This document shows, in pieces, positions 22,450 to 30,885 of a stretch of 64,000 bases of DNA (positions are counted from its first letter, which is position 1; every line of letters starts with the position of its first letter). Below the pieces are notes generated by a model, which saw nothing but the letters and a program-made list of their open reading frames with translations, made no database searches and had not been told where the DNA came from. Position numbers and translations under genes: made by a program. The stretch comes from Acanthococcus lagerstroemiae (Eukaryota > Arthropoda > Insecta > Hemiptera > Eriococcidae), in the NCBI GenBank assembly GCA_031841125.1, contig CM063106.1:71412101-71476100 (forward strand), in the 5' to 3' direction.

Positions 22450-23690
22450 TTTTTCTCCTCCTTACCAGCGTCCCCTGAACCCTCGCGATATTCTGTGGTG
22501 AACGATTCGCTCCTCCACACCCTTTGAAAATACTCCTTGGCCTCACTCCTGCCTACTTTTGTTTTTAAATGTTGATAAATGCGATTGGAACAGATTGTAT
22601 TAAAAAACTGGGAAGGCTGGGGGACGAGTGATGACTCTGAAATCGCACCCCGTAAAACCGGCTATGGACAAGGTAATTTGTAGTATTCGCGGGTCATGAC
22701 CGAGACGTTGCGATACGGTGGACGTATCTACCGAAAGCGAATACATAATGATTTGGAATTGATCCCACGCACCCGAAGTAGATGAACTCTGGCAATGACG
22801 CCGCGCCGGTGTCCTTTTCGAACTGGAGTCGCGACTCGGCGATCGTGACCATCGCAGTCCATACGCGGAAGGAAATAATTACCTTTAGATATCCAGTCGC
22901 GAGGAACGAAAGAATGGACGCCCATACGACACACGGCGGCGATTCATCGCCCAGAGAATGAAGCCCTCCATTCAGAAAGTCAGAAAGTAAATAATCGCGT
23001 TTGCCGTCTTTACAAATACGATCGACGATATTTTGCTACATATATACAATGACAAGGTCACCGTTACGCGTGTGTACATAAAAGTGATTTTTTTCTTCTT
23101 TGTAAATTCAAGGTCAAGCGAGAAGGAAAACGAAACACAAAAGAACGTTAATCAGTTGGCGAACTGAATGAGTGACATTAATGGCTGCTCAGATGTGTGC
23201 AGTGTCATTTGTTTTTCTACAGACCTAGTGGAGATGATGCCGCATGCCTCGTGTCCAATTAGGATTTTCCAGAGAGAATGGACGGGCGCCCGCGTATTTG
23301 ACCGCTCACTGGGGGACGAGAGGGGCAACATTCGCTTTCAGTTTTGTGCAGGGATGGTCATTGACATCCGCGTGAAATGTTCATCTTTCGGGATTCTTGT
23401 TCATGTTCGCAGATTTAGCTTCATATGAGTTTGCGAAGGAAGCAGAAAAGCCCACGAATGGAGTGTTCTAGCGGTGCAGCGGTGAAGAGGCGGAGACGAT
23501 CGGAAAGTCTTGTCATTTGTGGAAGAACGGGTTCGATCTTCGATTCGGACTTGTGTTGTTTACGATTTTATATCTATTCCTCTTCTCGCGTTGATTTCAA
23601 CATTCATTTTTGAGTTTAATAACTATTTTGGGTTGCTTTTCATGGTACGATGTCCGTGGTGGCTATCAAATTCCCTGCTGAGCGATTTAC
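22450..23690. other. unassigned, partly CpG-rich unique DNA
   Basis: No gene recognised. The part 22670-22960 is richer in CG than the window average and not repeated, so it may be older single-copy sequence. Confidence 0.4.
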
Positions 23691-23699
23691 CTTATAATA

Positions 23700-24160
23700 C
23701 AGATTCGGAAATCGTAGGTAGCCGAGTCTTAACGAGTCTGAAAGTGCTAATTGGGTCTTAAGGAGTCTTAATGAATTCTCAAGCCATTTCACGTAATCTT
23801 AAAGAACAATCATCAATCTTCACGAACAGATGCGGAATCAAGGGAAGAGGGAGTTGAGGGTCCTGGACCCCTCTTGTTTTTCTAATTTTAGCATCTCCTC
23901 CAACACCCTCTCCTCCTATGGTCAAGTCCAGATCCCCCCTCGAACATAGGCTGGTTACGCTACTGTTCTTTTCAGTCATCAATTTTCACTTATCTAATAG
24001 ATAAACGTGAATACAGAGAAAAATTGAAATTGGAAACGTTTCAGACATGGTAACGTCTTAGTCACGACTAAGCCTACTGGAGCCTTAAAGTATTTTGAGG
24101 GATCCTAAACAAGTATAAAAGTTTCAAAAGTCGTAAAAAAGGCTTGAAAACTTCTCAAGA
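23700..24160. repeat. scattered AGTCTT satellite pieces
   Basis: Short pieces of the AGTCTT family flank unassigned DNA: GAGTCTTAACGAGTCTGAAA and TCTTAAGGAGTCTTAATG near 23725-23775, and AAGTCGTAAAAAAGGCTTG near 24128. Confidence 0.45.
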
Positions 24161-24239
24161 TTGAAGGGTGTTCTGCGTAGCTTTCATCATCCAATTACGT
24201 CGGGACGCCTCGCTTCAACTGAATATTCCTATATTTTAC

Positions 24240-24684
24240 TACTTCTGCTCCTTCCTATCCTGAAGCTTGGAGCTATGCTATTGTTCGATATGATAACCCT
24301 AGTAGCGTCTTACGAAACATGTTCCGGAAATTCAAGAATGTTAAACGTATCAAATCCGAATCTGAAGAAAAGAGCAAAATTGTTGCGAACAATCCGGCCC
24401 GGAGGCCCAAATTGTTCGCAACAATTTCGCTCTTTTCTTTGGACTCGATTTTCGCGGTCGATTAAGAAAAATAAATGCGTAGAAATCGCTTTACATTATA
24501 ATTAACAAAGTGTAAACGGACACAAACGAACATGCAAAATTTCGATATCGAGATAAAGCGCCGGACTAAGAACTCGATTTACTTTTGCTAGCCTTTATAC
24601 AATAAATACGAAGAGCGAGTTTCGTTGATAATGACCGAGAGGAATCAGGGAGGTAGGATAAACGGCTGGACAAAAGTTATTACA
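24240..24684 (-). mobile_element. BEL/Pao LTR (3' LTR, start clear, end uncertain)
   Basis: On minus the LTR appears to start at 24684 with TGTAATAACTTTTG, directly after a purine-rich stretch (GGTGGAAATGAAGCG) that would be the polypurine tract and just after the end of the pol frame. Inside, TATAAAGG near 24596-24603 is a plausible TATA box. A strong hairpin at 24363-24440 could lie in the R or polyadenylation region. The far end of the LTR is not defined. The first 78 bp are repeated at 25465-25544. Confidence 0.6.
24363..24440. repeat. hairpin with about 30-bp arms
   Basis: Arms at 24363-24393 and 24410-24440 pair almost perfectly (core AAATTGTTGCGAACAAT on the left) around a GC-rich loop CCGGCCCGGAGGCCCA. 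It lies within the putative BEL/Pao LTR. Confidence 0.75.
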
Positions 24685-24710
24685 CGCTTCATTTCCACCA
24701 GCGACAGGAG

Positions 24711-25375
24711 CTAGAACTCCGGCTTCTGAGGAATCTGGAAGAGGGATATAAGCAAGTTGCTGGCGATGGATTTAATATTATTATCAGTTAGGATTTTGAC
24801 TGTGCTTACGCTGTTGTCGGTATCTGGAAAGCACTGGATAATCATTCCCAGCTTACACTCTCCGGATCGTTGCAACTCGTTTTTAACGATGATTACCTGA
24901 CCAATCTTCAAGTTCGGAACAGGAGATCACCACTTGGCTCTGGTTTTCAAAGATTTTAAATAATCGTGGGGCTAATGTTTCCAGAACGAATTGAATTGTT
25001 GTTGATGCGCAAAATACTGCTCTGTAAACTTCACGTTTGGGGACTCTGTAGGTTCAGGAAGTGTTGACAGATTGCTCCCGACTAAAAAATGGCCAGGGGT
25101 CAGAACTTCAAACTCTGGATTAGTTGAAGTGCGATACAACTATCTAGAACGCATTCGATGCGTGTTGATGAAGTAGTCAAGCTTTTGAAAGTCTGTACTT
25201 GTTCCTTGGTAGCTACCAGGATTATTTTCTTAGCGAATTTCACCGCTGATTCCCAAATACCACCTTTATGAGGGGTACCAGGCAGGTTGAAACGCCATTG
25301 AATCCTTTCAAGTCGCTTCGGTACATCCACGATTGTTCACAACTGTTTGCGACTCATTATTCTTCCATAGTTGAT
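24711..25375 (-). pseudogene. BEL/Pao pol, integrase C-terminal part
   Basis: Reading on minus: IQWRFNLPGTPHKGGIWESA with VKFAKK following matches the BEL/Pao integrase block WxFxPPxAPHFGGLWEAAVKS. Then comes LTPGHFLVGSNLSTLPEP, the conserved LTPxHFLxG block, then QFNSFWKH with DYLKSLKTRAKW (usual QFWxRWSxEYLxxLQxRxKW), and finally the terminal domain GQVIIVKNE to the stop at 24711. The integrase joins element DNA to the chromosome; this copy keeps only its last third. Gag, protease, RT, RNase H and the integrase core aspartates are missing. Several in-frame stops and a frameshift occur. The order on minus is integrase end, polypurine tract, LTR start, exactly as in an intact element. Confidence 0.88.
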
Positions 25376-25384
25376 TATCAGCCT

Positions 25385-25470
25385 TCAATACATCATGAAA
25401 ACTTTTCAGGACTCTTAACGTTTTCCAAGACTTGTATAAGACTCTTAAGACTTCTTAACGGAATGAGCGA
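25385..25470. repeat. AGTCTT satellite piece
   Basis: GACTCTTAACG, AGACTTGTATAAGACTCTTA and AGACTTCTTAACGG recur here in the AAGACT orientation, between the integrase relic and the second LTR piece. Confidence 0.5.
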
Positions 25471-25544
25471 GTTTCGTTGATAATGACCGAGAGGAATCAG
25501 GGAGATAGGATAAGCGGCTGAACAAGCGAGTTATTACACGCTTC
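25465..25544 (-). mobile_element. second copy of the BEL/Pao LTR start
   Basis: This 80-bp stretch repeats 24613-24690 in direct orientation with few differences, including GAGCGAGTTTCGTTGATAAT and TTATTACACGCTTC. On minus it is the first part of an LTR and the bases just before it. Its place upstream of the integrase suggests either a remnant 5' LTR of a deleted copy or an independent fragment. Confidence 0.65.
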
Positions 25545-25554
25545 AAAGGGTATT

Positions 25555-25800
25555 CAAAAGTCAGGAAGTCATAATCAAATCTTGAAGGGTCCTTATCGAG
25601 CTTAGAAGAGCTCGAGCAAGTCTGGCAGAATCACAAAGAATTTTAAACAAGTCTTTACGTCTTAATAAGCATTTTACAAGAGCTTTAAAAAACAGAAGGA
25701 AGAATCTTTATGACTTGAGGTTTCTAATCAAGTCTGACAGTGTCGTACGAAGTTTTGAAGAAGTCTTGGATTGTCAGTAAATTTTAAACATCGATTGCAG
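25555..25800. repeat. AGTCTT satellite piece
   Basis: Motifs such as AAATCTTGAAGGGTCCTTAT, CAAGTCTTTACGTCTTAATA and GAAGTCTTGGATTG recur at intervals near 20-40 bp. Confidence 0.5.
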
Positions 25801-25833
25801 AGTTTTAAATGACTTTTTTTTCTTTTTTAATTT

Positions 25834-26034
25834 CACTCTCAACCCGAGCCCTGGAATTCATCCTTTCGAGCATTACATCAGAGACGTCGGGGAGGCTGTA
25901 AGGGTTGTCTTAGCCCTCTTCTCATTTTGCCGAAAAATCGGCCTAGGTCGAAATGTAGCAAGTTGCTACGCGTGCTCGGACCCGGGACCTCCGGATTCCG
26001 AGATCAGCGCGCTATCCATTCGGCCAACCAGCGC
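25834..26034 (-). mobile_element. SINE family 1, copy a
   Basis: On minus this is a tRNA-derived SINE: A box-like TTGGCCGAATGGATAGCGCG near 26025, B box-like GGGTCCGAGCACGCG near 25980, then the body (GCCGATTTTTCGGC, GACGTCTCTGATGTAATGCT, CCAGGGCTCGGGTTGAGAGT) and an A-rich 3' tail at 25821-25840. It aligns along its whole length with the copies at 36972-37134 and 38091-38310. Confidence 0.85.
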
Positions 26035-26160
26035 ACACGATGATTATGATGAGGTTACCGGTCTCAAATGACCATGCAAAAGAATAAAATAAGTTTACGT
26101 TAAAAACGTCTTAAGAGTCTTATACAAGTCTTGAAATACGTTAAGAGTCCTGAAAAGTTT

Positions 26161-26390
26161 TCATGATCATGAAGCCATTACTTTATCTCTTCATTCTCGA
26201 TGCTGTCCTCCCCCGTGCTGCCAAATAATTCGCTGTAGAATTTGGTGGCTACTTTTACGATTGCCTTACATTGCTCACACTTAGTTTTCTTCCGGAATAG
26301 TTTCCTTCCTGGCTTTCTTGATCAACCCGCTCTCTGTCAAAATATTTTTGATCTGCTTTATTTCAAAATTCCGAAAGTTTTTTCCTTATC
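26161..26390 (-). pseudogene. possible RTE-like linker-region relic
   Basis: Minus frames give NILTESGLIKKARKETIPEE and, after stops, ATKFYSELFGSTGEDSIENE. FYSELF followed by an acidic stretch resembles the linker upstream of RT in RTE-like elements. The catalytic parts are absent, so the call is weak. Confidence 0.35.
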
Positions 26391-26456
26391 TCCATTTTGA
26401 CTTTTTCCCTCAATAATAGCAGGGAATAAAAAAAAACAAAAAACAATACAATGAGT

Positions 26457-26469
26457 GTTAGCGAACAAT
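26457..26469. repeat. target-site duplication, 3' side
   Basis: GTTAGCGAACAAT here is identical to 30293-30305 and bounds the 3.8 kb non-LTR insertion. Confidence 0.9.
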
Positions 26470-26536
26470 TTTTTATTTATATAACAGTCTTTATTTGAGG
26501 TAGCGACGGAATCACTTTTTATGTGTGGTGGGACGT

Positions 26537-26810
26537 ATGGCGATCCACGCATGCCAAAGTGGCCCCTATGACACCGCACCCCCGGCCACAGGAACTACCC
26601 TTTCGAGCATCGCGTCAGTGACCGGAGGGACGCCTTGGGGCCGGCCCGAGTCCCATTCTACGCCGAACGTGCGCGCGTCTACCAGGCCACCATGGGGTTC
26701 CCTACTGACCGAGGTCCGCACTCCCGAGCGCTCGCCTGAGAAATTTCAGGTCCCGGACGGAGCGCTGCTCTCTTCACTCACCTCACCTCCTCGTCTTGGT
26801 CGTGTGTCGA
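26537..26810. repeat. repeat X piece inside the chimeric element
   Basis: This GC-rich stretch aligns with 52845-53110: shared stretches include ATCGCGTCAGTGACCGGAGG (diverged there), TTCCTACTGACCG and CACCTCCTCGTCTTGGT. Read on minus it would be the 3' part of the ORF1-bearing element. Confidence 0.75.
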
Positions 26811-26953
26811 CGCATGGCGGGTGGTGGCACGGGTGAGCCTGCCGGTGGGTCCGCAGTGCAGCTGCAGCAGCTCTTCTCTAGGATGGTACAGAGTTCACCT
26901 CCTGATCGATGGTGTGGGCCGAGCTTGGTGAATCGTCGGCCCTCTGTCTCGCA

Positions 26954-27713
26954 TCACTCCGCTCTCTGCTGTCGTTCCCTGTCGTGTTGTTGTTGCGCTC
27001 TGTCTGACCTCGCCTGCTGTTGCTGCTCGCTTGCTTGCTGTTGCTGCTCCTGATCCAACAGTTCGCTGATGCGCCGCAGCTCTGCCGTCAGCGCCTCCAT
27101 CTCTTTCCTGTGTTGCGCGGCCATGAGTTTCATTCTCCCTTCCAACTCCTCAATTCGTTGGTCGCGCAGCACTAATTCGTCCCGGAGGCGCTTGTTTTCC
27201 TTCCTCAGTGGACCCGCCGGCAGCTTCGGCGATTTTGATTTTTTTCTTCTCACCTGGCGCCGGCGTTGACATCTCCCGCTCCGACGACGTAGAGATGACT
27301 CGCCTCTTCTTGTTTGTGTCTTTCCCTTTTCTTCTTCTCGCTTCTTCTTCTCCGCCTCCCGCCAGGAGGACTTGCTGTTCGGTAAGGTTGCTCATAGAGA
27401 TGTTTTGGGTTAGCGGGGTTTCGTTAGCCGGTAAGTCTATCCGTTGCGGGGGGACGAATGTGTCCGCCCCGCCATCCGAGGCTTGTCGTATTTGTGCTGA
27501 CATTGAAAGGATATGGGTTTGCCTTTTAGGGCTACGGCCAGCCTTCCGGCGCTGGTTTCCGGACGTGAACGGGTCGGCTGAAGTCGCCCTAAGCGTTACG
27601 ATGCCTTCACGATACGTAACCTCACCACCAGCGCCTCGTCGTTGCGTGTTCTTGCGGTCCATTACGACTGCAGCAGGGCCGCTTGGTCCCCCACTGCAGA
27701 AGGCTCCAGTCAC
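26954..27713 (-). pseudogene. ORF1-like coiled-coil protein of a non-LTR element
   Basis: The minus frame from 27713 encodes a basic, low-complexity N-terminal half (TCRAG-like stretches are absent; it has MDRKNTQRRGAGGEV and RRRKGKDTNKKRR) ending at 27150. The adjoining frame, entered at the A-run near 27240, encodes KENKRLRDELVLRDQRIEEL, LMAAQHRKEMEALTAELRRI and LLDQEQQQQASEQQQQ: a strong coiled coil of about 55 residues and a Gln-rich tail, stop at 26954. Non-LTR ORF1 proteins often have coiled coils that trimerise and bind RNA, so the role is inferred from architecture. One extra A in the GAAGAAAAAAATC run explains the frame break. No zinc knuckle or RRM is evident. The segment is about 58% G+C by eye, unlike the AT-rich RT part next to it. 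Confidence 0.6.
26975..27062. repeat. CTG/TGC-rich low-complexity tract
   Basis: Imperfect TGT/TGC/GCT triplets (CCTGCTGTTGCTGCTCGCTT) encode the Gln-rich tail of the ORF1-like protein on minus. Confidence 0.7.
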
Positions 27714-27800
27714 GGCTTTGACCGGGTTTGTTCGAGTTTTCCTTCTCTCAGCAAGGTTTTAATCTCGGAGTTTTCCTTCTCCTCCCAAGGTCCCCTCTAC

Positions 27801-30267
27801 TCATAGGGGATCCTTGGTAGCCTGTTGCGCTGTACTACCTCCATTACAATACCTCCGCGCTGGTGCATCGTATGGTAGCCATTCTATTAAATTTTTTGTC
27901 CATCTCTCGTTACTCTGTCGTACTACGTGTCCAGCAAATTTAAATTTAAATTTTTTAATTATATATGCTAAATCTTTACTTTTTGTTTTTGCTCTTATTT
28001 CTTTCATTGGGACTTTATCTCTCTTTTTGATATTTAGGATACTGCGCTCCATGCTTCTCTGCGTACTCTGTAGTTTACTTAGGGGGGATTTTGTTAAGGA
28101 CCACGTTTGGGCTCCGTAAGTTATCGTAGGTAGGGTGCAACTCTCTAGCATTTTTATTTTGGATTTAAGGCTTAGTTTTTTTGATTTGTAGAATTTTTTA
28201 AGTGTCCAAAATTTTTTCCAACCGAGCTTTATTCTTTTTTTTAATTTCCTTATTCGTTCTGTCCTCGAAGGAAACTAGCTGTCCTAGATACACATATTCA
28301 TGCACTCTTTCTATTTTTGTATTATTAATCGCTAGTTCCGACGTGGGGTTGTTGCTCATGTATTTTGTTTTGCTCATGTTGGCATACAGTCCTACCTTTC
28401 CACACTCTTCTGTCAGATCTTTACACATTCTCTCCAGCTCGATTAGGTTCTTTGCTATTATTACAATATCATCGGCGAAGCGCAAGTTATTTAAGTTTCT
28501 ACCGTTCATGTTTAGTCCGAAATTTTTCCAATTTATTTTTTCAAAAATTTCTTGTAAGAGGCAGTTAAATAAATTTGGTGAAAGCGGATCTCCTTGTTTT
28601 ACTCCCCTTTCTATGTTAAACTTTGGTCCCTTTCCTTCTATGTTCAGATAGGCTGTTGCCATGTGGTAGCTGTTTTGTAGGGTTTTGATTATTTTTTCTT
28701 CTGCCCCTTGTCTGTATAGCGCTTGCCAAAGGGCTTCATGGTCTATGGAATCGAAAGCCTTGTGAAAGTCTAAGAATAAAAGATGCGCTTCAATTTGGTA
28801 TTCGTTTGTTTTTTCTATTAATTGGTTTATCGTTAGAATATGGTCTATTGTAGAAAATTTTTTTCTAAAACCGGCTTGTTCCGGGGGTTGTTGTTCGTCC
28901 AATTTTTTATATAGTCGATTTTTCAAAATTTTCATAAAAGCTTTACCTACTTTCGAACTTAGGGATATGGGTCTGTAATTTTCTAGCTTATCCTTCTCAC
29001 CTTTTTTGAATAGAATGATTATTTCAGAGTTAGCCCATTGTATCGGGATATTTTGGCTGTTCAGAATTCGGTTACAAATTATTGTTAGTGGTTTTGTTAA
29101 TTATTCTTCTGTACAGATTTTTAATGTTTCATTTGCTATGCCGTCCGGGCCTGGGCATTTACTAATTTTTAGATTTTTTAGTACGAATTCGGTGCATCTA
29201 CAAAGCCTGTGGTCGGAGGAAAAGTTGAATTTAGATATAACCGAAGTGTTTTGTACTATCCTCATATCATTGATTAAGAGATGGTCAATTTCGTTTTTAA
29301 CTTTTTGATTGGGAGAGATTCACGTCCATTTTTTGTTAATTCTTTTTTTGAAAAACGAGCCTGCGATTTTTAGATTATTAGTCATTGCCCAATTTATAAG
29401 TCTATCGCCATTTTTATTTTTATTACCTATTCCAAAGGGGCCTAAAACCTTATCGTTACTCTGTTTCACTCCTACTTTGGCATTCCAATCTCCCATCACC
29501 AGGTTGTAGTATTCTTTTTCGTTGTTTAGTGTCTCTTGTAACAGGTCGTAGAATTTTTCCTGTTCTTTTTCGTCTGCACCTAGTATAGGGGCGTATACCT
29601 GTATTATCGTAGCTTTCAACTTGTCGTTCAGTTTTATTTTTAAAACATATATTCTTTCTGAGATGGCTTTAATTTCGACAACTGTGGGCATAATTTCTTT
29701 ACTAATATAGAATCCAACACCTCTATATCCTTTAGTCTCCCCTTTATAGAACAAATAATTACCGTTTTTTCTTTTGATCAGACCTTCTCCGAGTTTACGT
29801 ACCTCGGATAAGCCTATTATATGCCATTTTATTTTTTCGGCCGCTTTCTCAAACTCGTACATTCTTTCTTCGTTACTTAGACCTCTACAATTATAGTACG
29901 CAATTTCTATTTTTGGAGTCTTAGTCGGTCTTGTTTTCGAAAGGTCGACTCTTCCGTGGCATGAGGACCCAACATCAGTTTTGACGTTTACCCATCGTCG
30001 ATTGGTGATTTTTTGTTTAGTTAATATGCCAAACGTATTATCTGTGGTATTGTTTTTTGCTAGACAAATTTCTAAAGTTTTTTCGTTAACTGGCCGAACG
30101 TTTTTCTTTTTGTATTTACTGTTTTTTAGAAGGATATCAAGAATTTTAGGTTCATTAGAATTTTTATTATTATCGAGAGTATTGCATTTAATTGCGTTAA
30201 AATTTTTTATACCGTTTACATTTGGTTCATTTACCTTTCTGAGGGTTAAGCAGTCAAACCTCCCCAC
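27801..30267 (-). pseudogene. RTE-like endonuclease-reverse transcriptase ORF
   Basis: On minus from 30267, an N-terminal extension of about 120 residues leads to the AP-like endonuclease: EIAYYNCRGL (Asn 126), GLSEVRKLGEG (Glu 155), VYAP, and MGDWNAKVG (Asp 260, Asn 262), with SDHRL near 29210. An in-frame TGA lies at 29320-29322. RT blocks follow: GPDGI, ENYRPISLSS, AGFRKKFSTIDHIL, FLDFHKAFDSIDHEAL, KQGDPLSPNLFN and LRFADDIVII (28470). The C-terminal part, in a shifted frame, has LQSTQRSMERSILNIKKRDK and FAGHVVRQSNERW. The distance from SDHRL to GPDGI is only about 20 residues, where relatives have well over 100, so an internal stretch is deleted. A further stop follows at KICTEE. The copy is therefore inactive, but all endonuclease and RT catalytic residues I checked are present. 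Frameshift near 28160. Confidence 0.9.
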
Positions 30268-30292
30268 GGTGACTGCTGTCCGGCTTGGGGAG
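30258..30292 (-). other. GC-rich hairpin at the 5' end of the element
   Basis: CCTCCCCA and TGGGGAGG pair around CAGCAGTC/GACTGCTG-like inner bases. It is the extreme 5' end of the minus-strand element. Some RTE and R2 elements carry self-cleaving RNA folds here, but I could not establish one. Confidence 0.4.
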
Positions 30293-30305
30293 GTTAGCGA
30301 ACAAT
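30293..30305. repeat. target-site duplication, 5' side
   Basis: GTTAGCGAACAAT, identical to 26457-26469. Confidence 0.9.
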
Positions 30306-30885
30306 ACTAACTTTTAAATGTAATCTCTACATATGATCATTTTTGATAGATTTGACAATAATTTCTTCGGTTCATTGCGTATCGAAATCGCAGATCGTGA
30401 AATGAAGATATTACATATTTCACCTTGCGCCTGTGCAACCTGTCAACATCGCTCTGCTCCATGTCTACAATGTATAATTACGCCTACTATTCGCTTCTTA
30501 ATGGTATGACGAGAAACGATTCAAGTCTCTTCGTTACACTCATTCCTGAGGCGAAGTTCTAAATCATTAAGTACCTATTTTAATTATCTAAAAAAAAAAA
30601 GAATGTATTGCCGCGAACGAGTGCAGGGCACAGTGCATTGTGCCAGACGCTCGTGGCTGGGTAATTTTAGACCGACTTTGCCAGCGGAATGGCAGGCAAA
30701 TGAATCAGAAAATAGCAGGCGTTTTGGTACTGCAAGCTATTCGGCAGACCTGCTCGGCAGTGTTGCGGATTTCACGTTTGCAGGAACAAGTAGTTCACTG
30801 TGGTTCGAACGGGAAACAGTGAAATCGAAAAAATGTTTCGTTCTTAGGAGCTCTACATCTTTTCTTACTTGTAAAAATGGTCTGT
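30306..30885. other. unassigned DNA
   Basis: AT-rich to 30600, then a more balanced stretch with a small hairpin (GCACAGTGCATTGTGC near 30630). No gene recognised. Confidence 0.4.

Larger units (their letters stand above)
26470..30292 (-). mobile_element. complete 3.8 kb chimeric non-LTR retrotransposon insertion
   Basis: An exact 13-bp duplication (GTTAGCGAACAAT) flanks this block, so it inserted as one unit. On minus it starts CTCCCCAAGCCGGACAGCAG, with a hairpin formed with GTGGGGAGG. It then has an endonuclease-RT frame (30267 to about 27801, AT-rich), then a GC-rich part with an ORF1-like coiled-coil frame (27713-26954), then a region shared with the dispersed repeat at 52850-53110. It ends in an A/T-rich tail (AATAAA near 26494, then TATATAAATAAAAAA). 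The sharp change in base composition near 27870 and the order RT then coiled-coil ORF suggest two elements fused during or before insertion, for example by template switching. Confidence 0.85.

Noticed and set aside
27208..27762. 184-codon plus-strand frame
   Set aside because: It is antisense to the ORF1-like frame in GC-rich DNA with few stop codons, and the coiled coil on minus is the better explanation.
28202..28651. 149-codon plus-strand frame
   Set aside because: Antisense to the RT domain with intact catalytic blocks on minus.
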